A DNA stretch of 64,000 bases from Erythrocercus mccallii. Lineage: Eukaryota > Chordata > Aves > Passeriformes > Dicruridae. The stretch is from the NCBI GenBank assembly GCA_013397435.1, contig VZRG01000451.1:124001-188000 (forward strand), in the 5' to 3' direction. Position numbers and translations under genes: made by a program. The first letter of the stretch is position 1. Each line of letters starts with the position of its first letter. This document shows, in pieces, positions 36,481 through 50,800 of the stretch. Under the pieces are notes generated by a model that saw only the letters and a list, made by a program, of their open reading frames with translations, was not told where the DNA came from and did no database searches.

Positions 36481-38251
36481 GTCCATCAACATACCGCGTA
36501 AGTTGTCGACGCTGCTGTGTGCAGGCTCCTCTTGGCTGTTCCTCTTGGCTGGAATGGTCAAGTGGTGGTGACTGAGCAAAGAGGATCGGTGCTAGAAACC
36601 TGCTGGCATGTAATGAGGCTGAACTTTTTCTCCAGGGGAATTAGAAGTCTTGCAATGTAAACCTGTCTGTGCACAGAATAAACAATAGTTTGTTTTCTGT
36701 ATTTCCCAGTGGGTGAATTAGTGGAAGCTCTACAAATGGACCCAATGGAGTTCAAGGAGCAATATAATCAAAAAATGCCGTCCAAGTCAGACCCTGTGGT
36801 TTTCTCCTGTTTGGCAGGAACAAGAAGTAAACAAGCACTTGGGTTTGCCATGTCCTTGGGTTTCAGCAGGTATGACTTCGTGTGTAAGGATGGCATTAAT
36901 GCTAGAACACCTACTCACCTTGGGGCCAAGGGTGAAAGTTTACATGTGGAATATGAACAAAACAATTGGTATTTGAGCTAGATACTTCCTGTTGTCTCCA
37001 CTGAGCCTTGAAGGATGCCATTGGGTGTTGCAGTGAAGTGAGAGGTACCACCCTCTGAAACAACCCCTCAGCAGCTGTGCACATGCTGCCGGTGACACAA
37101 ACTGCTGCCACTGAAGGGTCCTTCTGCCTCTTAGGTCTCCCTTGCTGAGAGTGTTCTTCCTTATACAGCTTCATAAGCACTAGTCCTGAGATGCAAGAAG
37201 ATTGGAAAGGTGGAGAACTGCTTGCTTTGGTAGCAGTACAATCTTAAATAGTTTAAGAGACCACACCCTTTTGTTGAATTGCAGTCCTCCCTGTACAGTT
37301 CACTGCTTACAAATGATGCCTTCACTTCCTGTAAAGCTTTGGATTATTTGCCAGGTGTAAAGCAGTGAAGGCAATAGCTAACAAAACAATGTTAGAATGA
37401 AATGTAGCATTTGGTTTGCAGAATTCTTAAATCTATCTGTGGAAGGTGCCTCGCTGTCTTGAAGACTGCAAATAAAATTTAAGGCATTAGTTATTTGCTC
37501 ATTCCACTGAACTGCAATTCAGGAACTGGAACATCCATATTAATTCTAGTCAAAAGTATGGAAGCATGTTCTTGTTTCAAAGTGAAAAATGTCGTCCATT
37601 ATCTGTTTTTCATCCTGCCTAACTGAAGGAGTCAATATTGTTTTGCATAGTGGAATTTTGTTTTAAAGAGTTTAGTTTTGCACAGGTTGATGTCAGACCT
37701 ATAGAGTATGTAGGCTTGCAAGGAAGTGAAGACCAGTGTGCTGGGTTTATTTGGTGACAACTGAAATATTAGACATAATTAATAGACATGTAAATCTCCC
37801 CCTACTGTGAATCTATTCTCACTCTTTTAAAAAAGAATTGGCAACTGTTTCATTGATCCAGCTGCTATTTCTTGCTTGATGTTTGAACTCCAGCATTGTC
37901 ATTTGGAAGAAAAGTTACAGAACTCACTGCAGGGAAGCAGGTAGTATTAGAGTAAAAGGAATGTCCATCTGGCTCATTGAAGCTAGGTACAAGTATATAT
38001 GGTTGCAGAAAATTTCTGTGTTTTCTCTTTTTTTTTTTTTTTTTTTGTGTTGAGCTTTTTTTGGGTTTGTGGGGTTTTAGGTTTAGGTGTGTTTTTACTT
38101 TTGGTTTCAGTTTTTTTGCTGTGTCCTCTTAAGAGACAATATTAAGAAGGACTCTTCTTTAAAAAGGTATCTTCTGAATATTTTCAGAGTTCAGCAGTAT
38201 GCTGGTGGCTTTGATGACTGGATAAAACATGAACCTCCAGAAAAGAAATGA
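36342..38251 (+). CDS. TSTD3: Thiosulfate sulfurtransferase-like domain-containing protein 3
   Basis: Small single-domain rhodanese. Coding exons are 36342-36497, 36710-36869 and 38188-38251, with clean AG/GT borders and phases that chain to a TGA at 38249-38251 (380 bases here plus one from exon 1, so 126 residues from exon 2 on). Motifs: LSYHELKDL, the rhodanese signature IDVRERWEID, INIPLGELVEAL across the exon 2/3 junction, then VVFSCLAGTRSKQA. In the last, the CxxGxR active-site loop is intact, with Cys as the persulfide-carrying residue. The last exon gives QQYAGGFDDWI and the basic tail HEPPEKK. Divergent from USP45 and convergent with CCNC, as in human. The true N-terminus is unresolved. 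Physiological substrate unknown. Confidence 0.9.
36870..38187. other. TSTD3 last intron
   Basis: 1.3 kb intron. If retained, the frame continues from exon 3 to a stop at 36979-36981 and would replace the last 22 residues with an unrelated 37-residue tail. A 19-base T run lies at 38028-38046 followed by G/T-rich DNA. No repeat recognised. Confidence 0.6.
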
Positions 38252-38336
38252 AGATGACAGCCCCAGCCTTCACCCCCCCATCAAGGCTTCAGGATGGTTT
38301 GTAGATTTTAGCAAACCGTATGCATTTCACTCCCGT

Positions 38337-38593
38337 AATAAAGCTCACTACTGGCTTCCTGTGTAAATGGACATTTACCTTCAAACAGCCATGCGTATCA
38401 ACTGCCTGCTTTAAATTATACCCAAAGACTACAACACAAACAGAAGACATGAAATATGCTCAACCTTTCAGCCTCTACTTTGGGTTATGGTTTTGGTGAA
38501 TGCATGTGAAGAGAACCTAAGTGCAGATTACGCTTACTTTTTTGTATGATGTAGCTTATGACTGTGTAAACTAATGATGATAGGACAAATAAA
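38337..38593 (+). terminator. TSTD3: TSTD3 polyadenylation signals
   Basis: Two AATAAA hexamers follow the stop codon, at 38337-38342 and 38588-38593. The second is followed by a T/GT-rich stretch (tgtgttgggtagtttgtttag) that fits a downstream element, so it is the stronger candidate. The first could give a short 3' UTR of about 100 bases. Confidence 0.65.
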
Positions 38594-38619
38594 ATTATTA
38601 TTTCTCAAATACCTGTGTT

Positions 38620-41600
38620 GGGTAGTTTGTTTAGAATAGTCAAACAGCAGAAATTCTAGTATGAAGGGGTCAAGGAGACAACAGCAACCCACTGCTGGCT
38701 GTGTTGTGCCAGGCCTCATCAGGACTTTTGAAGATCATTATGATGAACGATGCCTTTTGAAGATCATTAAGGTCAGACTGTATGGAGGATTTCAGAGCCA
38801 CTGAAAATATTTAGTTAAATGTATAATTCATCACGCTTAGCTGTATTGATCAAGCCACCAAACTTCAGCATACAAATGAACAAATCAAAGTAATCTAATC
38901 AGCTAAGTCAGTACTTAGTCATGAGCAGCCAATGCTTCCTTTTGTAGATACATTAATGTTTGTTGGGAACACCTAAAACTACAAAACCACAAAAAATAAG
39001 TTATTCTGTGTTACACCGAGATCTATCTAGCCCATTATTTTCTGCTTGTCAGCAACTGGTAATAAACATCTGAGGAAGAGCGTAAAACAGGATTAGTATG
39101 TACAATACAATCTCCAGATTTGCAACTCAGAGTGCTTCAGGCTTTGCATGTCTTAGTATCTTTGGGTATTTGTAAATTTTCAACAGAAACTCCCATCAGA
39201 CACAGCAGTGGTGAGAAATATTTCCTTTTGTTGCTTCCCAACTTGCCATGTATTCTTTACATCAGCTGCTCTTCTTTCAGAAGTGAGCAGTTGTCACCCA
39301 TCAGTCTTCAAACCAATTGTGATTTTTCTAGATTCCTGCTGTCTTTTCTGAACTGAGAAGTTGTGGGGGTTTTTTTAATAATTGGAAAATTACTCTGTAT
39401 CTATTTTTTATTTTCCTTTTTTTATTGATCATAGTAGTTTTTTGCAAGATGTTTCTCAAACTACTTGTAGTTTGTCAAACTAGATGATCCTTTCTAATTT
39501 GCTTTCCAAATGATGGGGTTTGAGTAAAATAACTTGTCTGATCCAGTTTGTTTCCTTTGGGATTTTTCCTTAAGTCTTTTTGGCATAGATGGCTTGTGTT
39601 TACTTTGACACTTCAGAGTCACCTGTTGCCACATAATCTGTGGAGACTTTCAGCTATCTCTCTTTTGAATGACATATCACATTTTTATGCACCTCTCCTT
39701 TGAAGTGAAGCACAAGGAAAGTGATTTTTTTTCTGCCTGCTTAGTAGCAAAACTGCTGAATTCACATTATATTCCATTTCCTGTTGTTCAAAATTACATC
39801 TTTTAAAACTGTCTTCACAGAATCCAGCTCTTTTGACTGCACTTTATTGCCTTTCACTGTTTTTACTGGAATCAGAGCTGATAAATTAGCCTCATCTTCC
39901 CAGTAGAGAAATGCCTTAAGAAACTTCTAGGTACCATCAAGAAGTGCCAGACATTTTAGCTCAGAGACTGAGGCCCCATTGTGCTTTCAGTGTGAAGTAA
40001 AGTCTGCAAAGACTCTTCAGCAGCAAGAAAAAATTCAATCACTCTAGCCAGAATTCTTCATTAGTTCCCCACTTCTAAAACATGAACTTTCTTGGCAGAT
40101 TACATGGTATATGTGAGAGGACTGATGCTTGCCTAAAGAATAGTTCCTGTTTAAGAACTCCACACAACAGAGGTCAAGTTGCTTTGATTTATTTCTATTC
40201 CCCAAGTCCACATTACAAATAGCACATTTTAGACTTCAAGAAATTAAAGCAAAATAGCCAAATTCCACTTCATCAATCAAGTGTCTATAAAAGGTATGGA
40301 TCAAATGGCAACCAAGTAGCAAAGACTAAAATGTATATTTTTTCCACCTCACCAAAGTGTTTGGTCAGGTTCACATAAGGGTTTATGGAAACAACCTGAA
40401 CAGAAATAAATGCTAGTGGCCTAATGGGCTACATATAAAAACACTCCAGTTATATTTCACTGAATGACCAGCCAATTACAAAGACAGGTATTTGCAAAAA
40501 CAGGTGGAGTTTTTTTAAGGGGCCAGCTTGTTGAACCAAGACACATCACAGAACACGTTTTCAACAATCTTCCTCCAGCATTTCAGAGCAGTGAAATATG
40601 TTGTTTCAAGAAAAAAAACAAAAACCCCCACAAAAACCAAAAACAAACCAAAAACAACAAAAAAAAGAACAATGTTACTGAACTTTATCATTCAACTTTT
40701 ATACTTGGGCAAGTTGGCATTATCATTCAAAATGAAGTTGTACAGAACTTAATTAGAAACAAAGTTATCTAAGAAATCAAGAAATCAATTAAGGCCAATT
40801 CCTGTCATCAGTGGGATATCTGCCTGAGTAAGGAATGCAGGATATGGCCTTCAGTTTGAAGAAATCTCATTTTCTCCAGCACAAAGTTAACCAAGGAATC
40901 CCATTTCAGTTATTCTAGAGTTGCCCCTAACAGCCCAATTAAAATTAGCCAGTATGAAGCTCACCAAACACGTGATTCTCTTAAATAAACTCTCTAATGA
41001 ACCACACAAATTCACACTAACAGTGAAAGCAGACTAACAGTGTATATCTTTTCTACAAAAAAATCCACCATAAAAAATAGCAATAATATCCAGATTTGTA
41101 CTTGATTGTGAAATATTCCGATTGTACCATACAGTACATTTATTTGAAAAAAAAATTCTAGTATGTTGGGTTGTCTTAATTCCTAACACTTGAAATGTTT
41201 CAGAAAACTGCAGAATCACTATACATATTGCACTTCTCTGGTAAGCTGGGCTACTATGTATCATGGCAAAAACCAAGGAGATCTACTGAGGAATACAGCT
41301 TTTTTAAACGCAAATATAGAAACTGACTTTCTTTCCTGCAGCTTTCATTATAACTGTAACAATATTCTTTACAGGCCCTTTGTTTCTGAAGGACTGTATG
41401 TTACTTGTTGCAGAATCTGTATTTATTTTTTTTTTAATCAACAAAACTGAAGGTAATAGATAGATTCAAAATAGAGTGCACTATCTTCCTTCAGTCACAA
41501 ACAAAATGAAGACAACACAAGTCATTAATACAGTTACACTTAGGCCTCAGGTTACTGTCGCTCTAAAAATAGTTCACTTCAACACAAATAAAACCAATAA

Positions 41601-41750
41601 TGAACTATTTGCTTTCAGTGAAAAATGTTAATCTTTTGCAGCTTGGTTTAAAGTTTGATTCCTTACATTGAAAAATCTTAGCACATTTGCTCCAGCGTCA
41701 GAGAAAATGATGTAGTTTTAGAGAAAAAGCTTTCAAAACGCTTGACACAA
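38620..41750. other. Convergent intergenic space between TSTD3 and CCNC
   Basis: AT-rich, no gene seen. Part of the right side is probably CCNC 3' UTR on the minus strand. Contents: a 16-base sequence repeated with 29-bp spacing (38725-38740 and 38754-38769) and an A-rich low-complexity block at 40611-40667. Several minus-strand AATAAA hexamers occur, for example near 41139 and 40187. Confidence 0.55.
40611..40667. repeat. A-rich low-complexity tract
   Basis: Fifty-seven bases made of A runs broken by C. On the minus strand it is a T/G-rich tract that could lie in a long CCNC 3' UTR. Confidence 0.8.
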
Positions 41751-41758
41751 ACAAGCTA

Positions 41759-41764
41759 TTTATT
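41759..41764 (-). terminator. CCNC: Candidate CCNC polyadenylation signal
   Basis: AATAAA on the minus strand, 116 bases beyond the stop codon. It is the first such hexamer downstream. Others further left would give longer 3' UTRs. Confidence 0.4.
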
Positions 41765-41879
41765 CTTCAAGTTCTTTGTCAAAGATGTTACTAAAACCTT
41801 CTGTCCATTTCATGAACACAGGAAATATCCCAGGATGTCTTGAGTCAAAGTGGTCCATAAAGAAATTCTTTGGAATGCC

Positions 41880-44800
41880 TTAAGATTGGCTATAACTAGA
41901 GTTCTGGCTACCATTTGGACCCTGCTCTCCTTCACTGTTGAAGAAAACAAAAAACATGTCTCTTCAATAAGAAGCATAACTTTACATTTTTATTCTTTTT
42001 TTTTTTTTTAATTAAAAGATACAGTATTCTGAAAGTAATAAAAACCTTTTGAAAGAAAATACCTCAACATATATATAAATAGGTCAAAATATTCTGCTCA
42101 GTTTCCTAAAAAAATGCAAAGGTTATTCTCAGCATGCATAAATAACTTCACCATATTTATGTGAATAATAATTTCAATATATGCCCATGAAGCTGCCTGC
42201 TGAATCTACTTCTGAAGTCAACATTGCAATGTTCACATTACATTAAGCATGTGCACAGGAATTTGCATGTGCAGATTCCCAACAGTGATATTTAATCACA
42301 GTAATTAAATAAGACATCAAGCAGGCCCAGCTCCATTGAATCTGGCCCAGCCATGGAGCCTCATACCAGGGTTCCTTACATTTGCTGAGCTGTATTGATC
42401 ACATTCTAATCACATTAACACTGTCCATAAGATAATGAATGTTATGCTTCCCACTAGCTCTTGAACAACTAGGCTAGTTTTGTATCAGAAAAATCTGCAC
42501 TGTAAAAACATATACTATGTCTTGAATTAAGCATTTATACATTCTTAAATCATAGTCTAGTTTTTCCACAGGAAAGGTGTAATAAGGAAGTACCGTACCT
42601 GTTTGGAGGTGGTTTTGGTTTAGGCATTTTACTAAGAATAGTAGCCATCTCTTTCCTCTCATCAAAGTTCTTCCACTGCTCATACAGCTTCAGAATAACC
42701 CTGATTATTTCTAAAATCTATATTAGAAAGAAAAGAGATCCCAAGGTCAAACACAATAGTGATTTTATCATAGCCCGTTTGAGTGTCCAATTAACTAAAC
42801 AGGCCCCAAACTAATACTAAACAACACAATTTTCATATTACAAACAGAGCTGTCTCACACTTAATCTGGTCACAAAAAGCATTTAATTAGTTTTTTTATT
42901 TTATTGTGAATTGAAGCCTGAACAGAATACTTTCCCTTTCATCTATATTTACTTCTTCTCTTCCCTCGCAAACTAAATACATTTTTATTTGTTTGTTTGT
43001 TTGCAACGACTGTCACAGCTTATAACTAAGCTCCTGGGAAAACGCGGACTTGAGCAGCATGACTGAAGCTATATGATCATGCATTATCAATACAGTAATT
43101 GATGATTATCAATGTTCTGTACATATTAGGGGCACAGTGTGGGAAAACAAAAACCCAAAATCACAAAACATTCATCTGAACTCTTTCCTTCCAAGAAACA
43201 GAAACAAGGAGTTTTAAAATGCTTCTTATATTCATATATACATATAAGAAGAATTATTGACACTTTATATTCTGCTTCTGGAAGTGTAAGCATTCCATAC
43301 CAGTTTGGACACTTTCTATCTACCTTAATTTCCTATTAAATTTCTAGTGAGTATTTTATATAAAAGCTGGAGAATGTTTAATTCATAGTATGTTTCATCA
43401 TTCTCTAAATTAATAGACTGCTTTCTTCTTTTTAATATATGAACTTTGATTAAGTACTAAAGCAATATATTGTGTCCTCGAAACAAAAGTCAGTTGGTGA
43501 AGAAGTCCATGGTGTTCATGTGAAAAAAATCAAGCTTAGGTTTTATCACTGACACAAGAACCAATAAATGTAAACATTCAAAGATACTCAGTACCAAGCT
43601 TATGGTAATTTTATCTATTAAATATATGTTGGTTCGCTTTTGCTGCCAGTTTATTATCACCCTGCCTTTAAATGTATGACAGCATAATTCACAGAGCTCT
43701 CAACGCAGCATAGCATCCACATTGTGTTTAAATTTCAAGACAAATCCTGGAACACAAACATAATGCCATAACATCAGTGGGATAAAGTGCAATCCCAAGG
43801 GCACAGATGGAAATGGTACATCTCAATCATAACAGGCTATTTAATTCCAGACACTCAGTTTCAAAAAACAGACTGAAAAAAATATGTGCTAAGTGAAACA
43901 GTGTGATAAGGAATATGTGTACTATTTTGATTTGCTTGCTAGAGCTAAATAAAGGTTAAAGAAGCCAACCTAACAACTAAAAGAAACTAGGGAGGATGAA
44001 GAACATTGTTAGAATAAGGACAACTGCATCCTGAAACCTAATAAATTAATGAAGGGGATTATCTGACATGGAATTTACATTAGCAGGGAACTCAGTTGAA
44101 CGATCTTGGTGTCTCCCTGTTTAGCACTGACTGAAGTCATGATGCCGGGCATCCTGAAAGTTCAAAAATGTTCTACACTATGCTATACTCTGCACATGTA
44201 GAGGGAGAAAATCATAATGGTGAGCTGGCATGGTGCTGGAAAGTGAATCAGAAAATCAGATGCACTTGAACTTTAAAGTCAAACTCGTACTGGCAATCTT
44301 GTGTGACAGAAAGATGCTGGGAATTTATTTTCTGGCAAACAATGTAAAAGATACTTGGTTTATACTTCTGCCTGGAAAATGGCAATACCAGCAATGCTGT
44401 TCTGTTATGCCATGGTTTTCTCTTGACTTTCAGAGCAGGGTGATAACCAAATAACCTGATATTTCTCCCTTCCAAAGAGATCTACCTAACTGCAACAGCA
44501 TCTAACAAGATCACTGAATTTTAAGTTCAAATCAGTACTGCCAACATGTAAGACAACAATGACTACCATTTCTGGTCAGCCCTTAAAAATAGTGGGAATA
44601 AAAAACAGAGTACCTTTTCCATATCAACAGACAGCTCAGCAAACCACTGCCTTGCATCCTTCTGCTGGACAACACAGGCCACATGTAGGCAAGCTGCAAA
44701 GATCAGGTGACATGGATATTGAACAAAGATACACTCCCAATACAGTTAGAAATAGTCCATTTTTTATAAACCCTATACAGTTCAATAGAGATAACTAGCG

Positions 44801-47800
44801 ATTAATTATCTGATTTTTCTTTAATGCTTTTTAAGCTGCAAGGCTACAGTGTCAGTGCTGTATGAAACACAACCTGAAGCACTTTATGAGGGCACTCTGA
44901 GGAATGCTTGTGATGGGACAGTGCACAAAATACATCCAGTTAAACATGACAGGAGACATTACTTGTTACTTACCTAGAGCTATCATGAAAGGAGGATACA
45001 GCAGACAAAGATCAGTTCTATATGTGTCATTCACTATCCTCCTGTGCAAAAAAGAACTTGTAAGTATCTTCCTATTCACCTTTAGACTATTTCTTCAGAA
45101 ACTGCTGTTGGTTTACAAATATTTTGTCAGTTTTCCAGATGATCAAAGCAATGAGGCTGCAGGGCAAAACATCAAGGAAAGAGATCTTTTCCCCTGTAAA
45201 AATTTCTTAAAGCCTTTCATTTTTCCCCTTGTAGTCACAGCAGAAGTTTATTTGGAAATATGCTTTTAGTACATAAATGTCTTTCTGCGGTGGATGTGTA
45301 TGTATACCATCAAATAATTATCTGTTTCACAAATAAGGGCTAGAATAAAAAGTAGTACTTCTACTGTCTTTCTGAATTTGAAACAGTTGAAGAATAAGAG
45401 TTCTGCTAACACAGCTAAGAAGTCCTATATATTGCTTCTACCTCCTATGACATGCTAAAACAAAAAGACAATGTTGACAGAAAGAAATTTCCTCTACTCA
45501 TAGTCACCATTCACTAATGTTAAAACTGTGCTATTAGTGCTAGTCTTAAAAAATAAAAATTAGACCACTGCAAAGTAAAATCATTACAGAGTTAAAGACA
45601 GAATAAGCTATGTCAGGAACATATACCTGCACAGGTTAACTAGGGCAACCTTTGTATTCAAATATGGCTAAGCCTGCTTGGTTCAGCAAAGGCTTAACCA
45701 CCTTTGAAGCATAACTGTTAAACATTTGCTTTCTTGATGAAAGGAGTAACTATTTCCATTGTCTTCATTACCATGCCAGAGGTAGCAGCATGTCTTCTTG
45801 GCCCATATCTTGCACATATTGGAGCAAAGGTCTATAAGGATGATATACTATCAAACAGCAGTCCTAGGAAAAATGTCATCGGGACAGAAGTTAGATTACA
45901 ACGCAGAGCATGTTGTCAGTTCATATTAAAACATTTGGTTTACAAGTCAATTATTGATTATTTTTTTAAGTAGCATTCTAACACCTAGCCCTGCTCTAAT
46001 GAGGGCAGTGCTCTCTCTAGAATACCATTACACAGCACAGTTGCCAGTCTGTCAATGTCGTTCCCCTAAGAGACACAGAAAGTCACATCTGCAGCACACT
46101 GAAACCTCATTTGCTTACAAACCCGTAATTCCCACTTGGAAATACAAAACACTGCCAGAAAATACTAAATACTGCTACTAAATACCATACATAGGGAGCA
46201 TGCCAAAATAATTGATGCTGGTTTGGAAAGAAAGAAAAGAAAAATTCCACTGTTCTCAAATCCCCTCATTTCAGGTCCAGATAAACAAGAAGGAATAATC
46301 CTCTTGCTAAAAGCAGCCAACTGTGTGAATACTACAGGGAAAAGCTGCATTAAGTTACATGTGCTGAACACTTAAGTGAAACACTGTTACTGCACACACT
46401 ATACATCGAATAGCATACTGGAAAAGTAAGTGAATCCCCAAAACAACTTGTAAATGCAATTACTTGTGCTAAAACTGCTGTATACAAAACTCAAGAGTTA
46501 CTGCCATGTATAGCAGAGGTATCAAGGACTAAATCTAAACAGGAATCTAAACACTGTATTAAAACAACTTGTAGGTAGAAAGAAAAGCTCTGGTCTGATC
46601 TCACTGTGTTCAGCTCCCAAAACATATTCTCTCATCTGCTGTCTAACTCATTAAGCTGCTCCCTGGTTTCTCTCTCCTTTTCTCTGCACTTGAGCAGAAC
46701 TACTCTAGTACAGTAGTACTAGAGTCCAAGCCATATACAGAAATTAGGCACCACTTTACCCAAGCTGCCCAAGGAGCCTGGGTTTCGTCCTTTCAGCTAC
46801 CCAAGCAAACACAGCAATGGGATAGCTACTCTTACAAAAATCAGATACGGCTCCTTTCTTTGAAAGGGTCTGGAAGAAAATGTCCCATTGTGCTCCATTC
46901 ATCCAACAGCCTGGCAGTTAAAGCACCATCTCAGAAAATGGGAGGCCTGGATTTGGTTTCTTCCTCACAGGATTCAAACCCACATCTTATTTCCTAGAAG
47001 ATTAATTATTAGGTTGTTATAGACTAGCCTGAATGGGATAGTACCCACACCTTCGGCTAGAACATATCTGTATAGCCCCACATTCTTCCAGGCAAGAAGA
47101 AGAGGGCATAGAAAGAATACAACTCTTCATGGTAATGACTGACAGGTCCATCTAGGGAAAAAAGGACACTGACATCCCAATCTCTGCATCAGGACTTAGA
47201 TACAGTTACCTCTCTCATAAAAACAGAAGCAGTTCCACCAAAAAGCCCAACCTACCATTAATTCTAAGAGATAGAATTCACATTCTAGTATCTGTAAAGA
47301 AGCAAAATTACAGTTAATAAGCAGCATGTTTCAGGCAGCAGAAAGAATTAACTGACACACAGTTTAACATCACAAATGCACAGGAATACTCAACAACTAT
47401 TTCCAACAGTCCTAAATGCATTTTATCTGAAACTACAAAACCAAACAAAAATAAAGCTATTATTGGCTATTGCCTTATCACTATTATAACTTAACTCCAG
47501 TCATAATAACAATGAATTTAAATATTTTGCATCAAGTTTGCTAAGAAAGACTGTTTCATTAGCACCACTTGTCTGATTTGTTTCAACACTTGGTAGCAGC
47601 AAATTGTTCCCAGTGCATGTAAACTTCACAGCAACAGAGAAGTTATTTTGTAGTATTAGAGCATCTTCAACAGCCCACTAACTTGTCAAATAGCTTTTCA
47701 AAACACTTTCAGATTTCATTTCAGATTAACTATTCTGTCCAATTGCAGCAATTAAATCAGCTCTCACTCTCAGTAGAGAAGGTGATATATTGGTGACATC

Positions 47801-50800
47801 AAGGAAAAGGCTGGACTACTTTGGCTATACGAAAGCAGCACTATTGAATGTATTTCCATTTGCCTTTATCTGTAAAATAGCTGTGCAGTTTTATTATAAG
47901 GTCTTAGGTATTTTATATTCTGATGAATCATTTGGGTGAAAAGCGAACCAACAAAGAAGTAGTATTTGTTACCACCAATCTAAAACTATTTAGATGTTTA
48001 GCTTTCAAAATTCTACAGCACAGGTCAAAATTGGTTTTAAGAAAAACTATGAAACTTCTCAGTATTGTGATTGAGAATGCCTTGAAAACCACTGGTAAAT
48101 TAAATCTTAAGTACTAATTAAGAACTATTTTTCAAGAGCCATTAAATTTTACAGGCAAAAATAAAACCACTTTCTGTAAGCCAACTGCTCATTTGTGCAA
48201 GCTTGGAAGCATTCCAGGTGCAAAGACCATTTAGCTTCCCTGGAGCAATGTATTTGTAACAAAGAATATTCAAAAAAACCTAAATCTCTTTTCTCATCAT
48301 GCTACAGAAAAACTACCATTTCAGTCACCCTATCACATCACTTGCCTTTCCCGCCAACAATTTAAGAAAAGGAGGTTATGTAAGATTTTCACTATTTTTA
48401 AAAGTAACTTTCCCAATATTCTATACAAAACTAATCATGACCAACCCTGACATATGAAATTACATAAGAATATGAAAATATTTCTTTCTTGGAATTTAAG
48501 ATTAAAAGACAGAATTTCCTGCTAACCATTATTTATTTGATCAAGTTGTATTTCAAATAGCATACTTACATGGTTCATCCTATAAGGAAACTCCTTTGGA
48601 AAGGCATATGAAAACCTAGTTTTCACTACAGTAAACAGAAAAAAGTATGTTAAAAACAATGCAATTAATACTTCTACTTCTTTCCGTTTCTATTCATTCA
48701 TCTTTATATAGCCCTTCAAATCTATCTGGCAGCACAACTTTCAGTTTGTGGCTTTTGGTACAAAAGGTTTGTATTTCAAAGAGAAAAGTTACAAGTTTTA
48801 AGATCCTGAAAAGGAAAGAGAAATACACCTGAAACCCTGATTTGCACAGATACTCAGGCAGACATTTTGACTGCTGCTTTGGACACTATTAATTCTTCTG
48901 GTTAACCACCAACTAGCTCAGGGACACTTAACTTCCCACAAGTTATCATTCACAGAGCTCTCCAGCTGCCGATGTTCAGGATCTCAGTTCCAACACTAAA
49001 TCCATATAGAATTTTCATGTGGGACTTTTTACATAGGTTTGATACTTAAAAATGCAAGATTTTAAAAGAACTGAAGAGTTACATGATAAAAAAAATTTAC
49101 CAGTTTGAGAAAGAAGATAGGGAGAAAAAGCGTTTTTCCCACAAAGCAAGCTGCAGACACAACCACTACACGGAGCTGTCGTTTTACTAAGACTTGTTAA
49201 CAGAGGAAAAATCTTTTGAAGAGGTTGTTGAAAATCAGGCTAAGATTATCCTCCTTACAAAGGAAGCAAATCTAGCTAAAAGCAAGCAAACCTCTTAAGC
49301 CAGCCACTATTACACTAGTCACCCCTTTTATTAGCTTGTTTTCACTTTTACTTGTCTTGCCTCATCTTTTCTTGCCTTTGGTATTAAAACCTCCCAAAAA
49401 CTGCTGTGTGCTACTGAAGCAGCTCTGGTAAAGGAAGACCAGGTAGAAAAAAAGAAAACATGCTTGGAGAAAGCATTTTTCTGTTGCATTTGGCCCCTGC
49501 TTCCATGAAATACACAGTACTTATCAGGGCTGACAGGACTTCTAGGTCTGAAGGAAGAGCTATGGGGAAAATCTTCTATAGAATCCTGAGACTGGGACTT
49601 TGAGAAACAGCACAGCTAAGAAGAACTAGATGTCCAAGTAAAATCAGCTGCTGCACGTTCACCAAAATCCATCTAACCTTCTCACTGATACATCAAAACT
49701 TCCAAATAATGATGCTGATGTAAAAATAGCAACTCTCAGTGCTAAATCCAGTACTGGTCTTGGTCATGCTGGCACCAAAGATGTGTTTCAGTTCCTGGTG
49801 GCAGAACTGTCACACGGCCAGCCCCACGGACTGATACACTCTCTGCATGTGGAGGCCACAGATGCAGCCAGTCACCTGTCCCCTCAATGGCTATGAGGGA
49901 TTTTGAAATGCTGACCTACATTTGGAAGAGCACAGGAACTGCCCACTGAGAGCAGCTGGACCTTCTGGGTCAGATAACAGCATTCAGCTAAAGAAGACAT
50001 CACTTTAAGAGTTTGATGGATGAGATGTAAGTTACATGAACTGGGAAACACAAGGCAAGTAGGAAAGATAGAGAGTTAAGTAACTACAGTGTAATTATAT
50101 TGAATTTCTTGTGAACAATAGGTTATAAAATGTATCTTTAGAAATAAATACCATGTGCAAGTACTAATTTTATGATGGGGAAAAAAGGATTAAAAAAAAT
50201 TGAAGGTATACAGCCTACCAAAAATTCTTAAAACAGGTACTTCCACAGAGCCATACCTTTTAATAAACAGACAAATTTCCAATTCTATCTTTGAGTAATT
50301 CAGAATTCAATTTACTGCTTGAGGTTGTTTATAAAATTTAATAGTCATTTTCACCTATGCCTGGTATAAATTTTAACCATAATCAACCAAAACTAATACA
50401 GAAAGGACCCTTCTGTTTCTGTATCTGGAAACAGAAGCTATTTATTCTAAATGGTTTTAACTGGCTCTTATAGTTCTCCACAATTTGATAAAAAGGTATC
50501 TTTAAAAAAAAAAGCAAAGAAACCAACTGATCTCCCTACAGAGATACCTAACTTGAAAATTACTGATACTTACATACAGAAGTAGCAGCAGAAATCAACC
50601 TTGTATTTGAAACAACACCAAATTCCTGAAGAAAAATAATGGTAAATGAGTTGAACCACCCGAAACACCATATACTCACTGTTATCAAATTAAAATAATG
50701 GCTTATTACTAAACTGGGCTTCTTTTAGCAGTATTGTAGTATTTTGTTTTTTTTCCCCCACCCCTTTTTTTTTTTCTTAAGGTGAACAGGATTAAACTCT

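Noticed and set aside
35470..36501. 343-residue plus-strand frame across the TSTD3 promoter
   Set aside because: Its left part is antisense CR1, and its right part overlaps exon 2 in the wrong frame. Only the part after ATG 35932 is kept as an alternative for TSTD3 exon 1.
46702..46725. Short hairpin in a CCNC intron as a small RNA gene
   Set aside because: Ten-base stem with a four-base loop is too short for a microRNA precursor, and no flanking pairing is visible.
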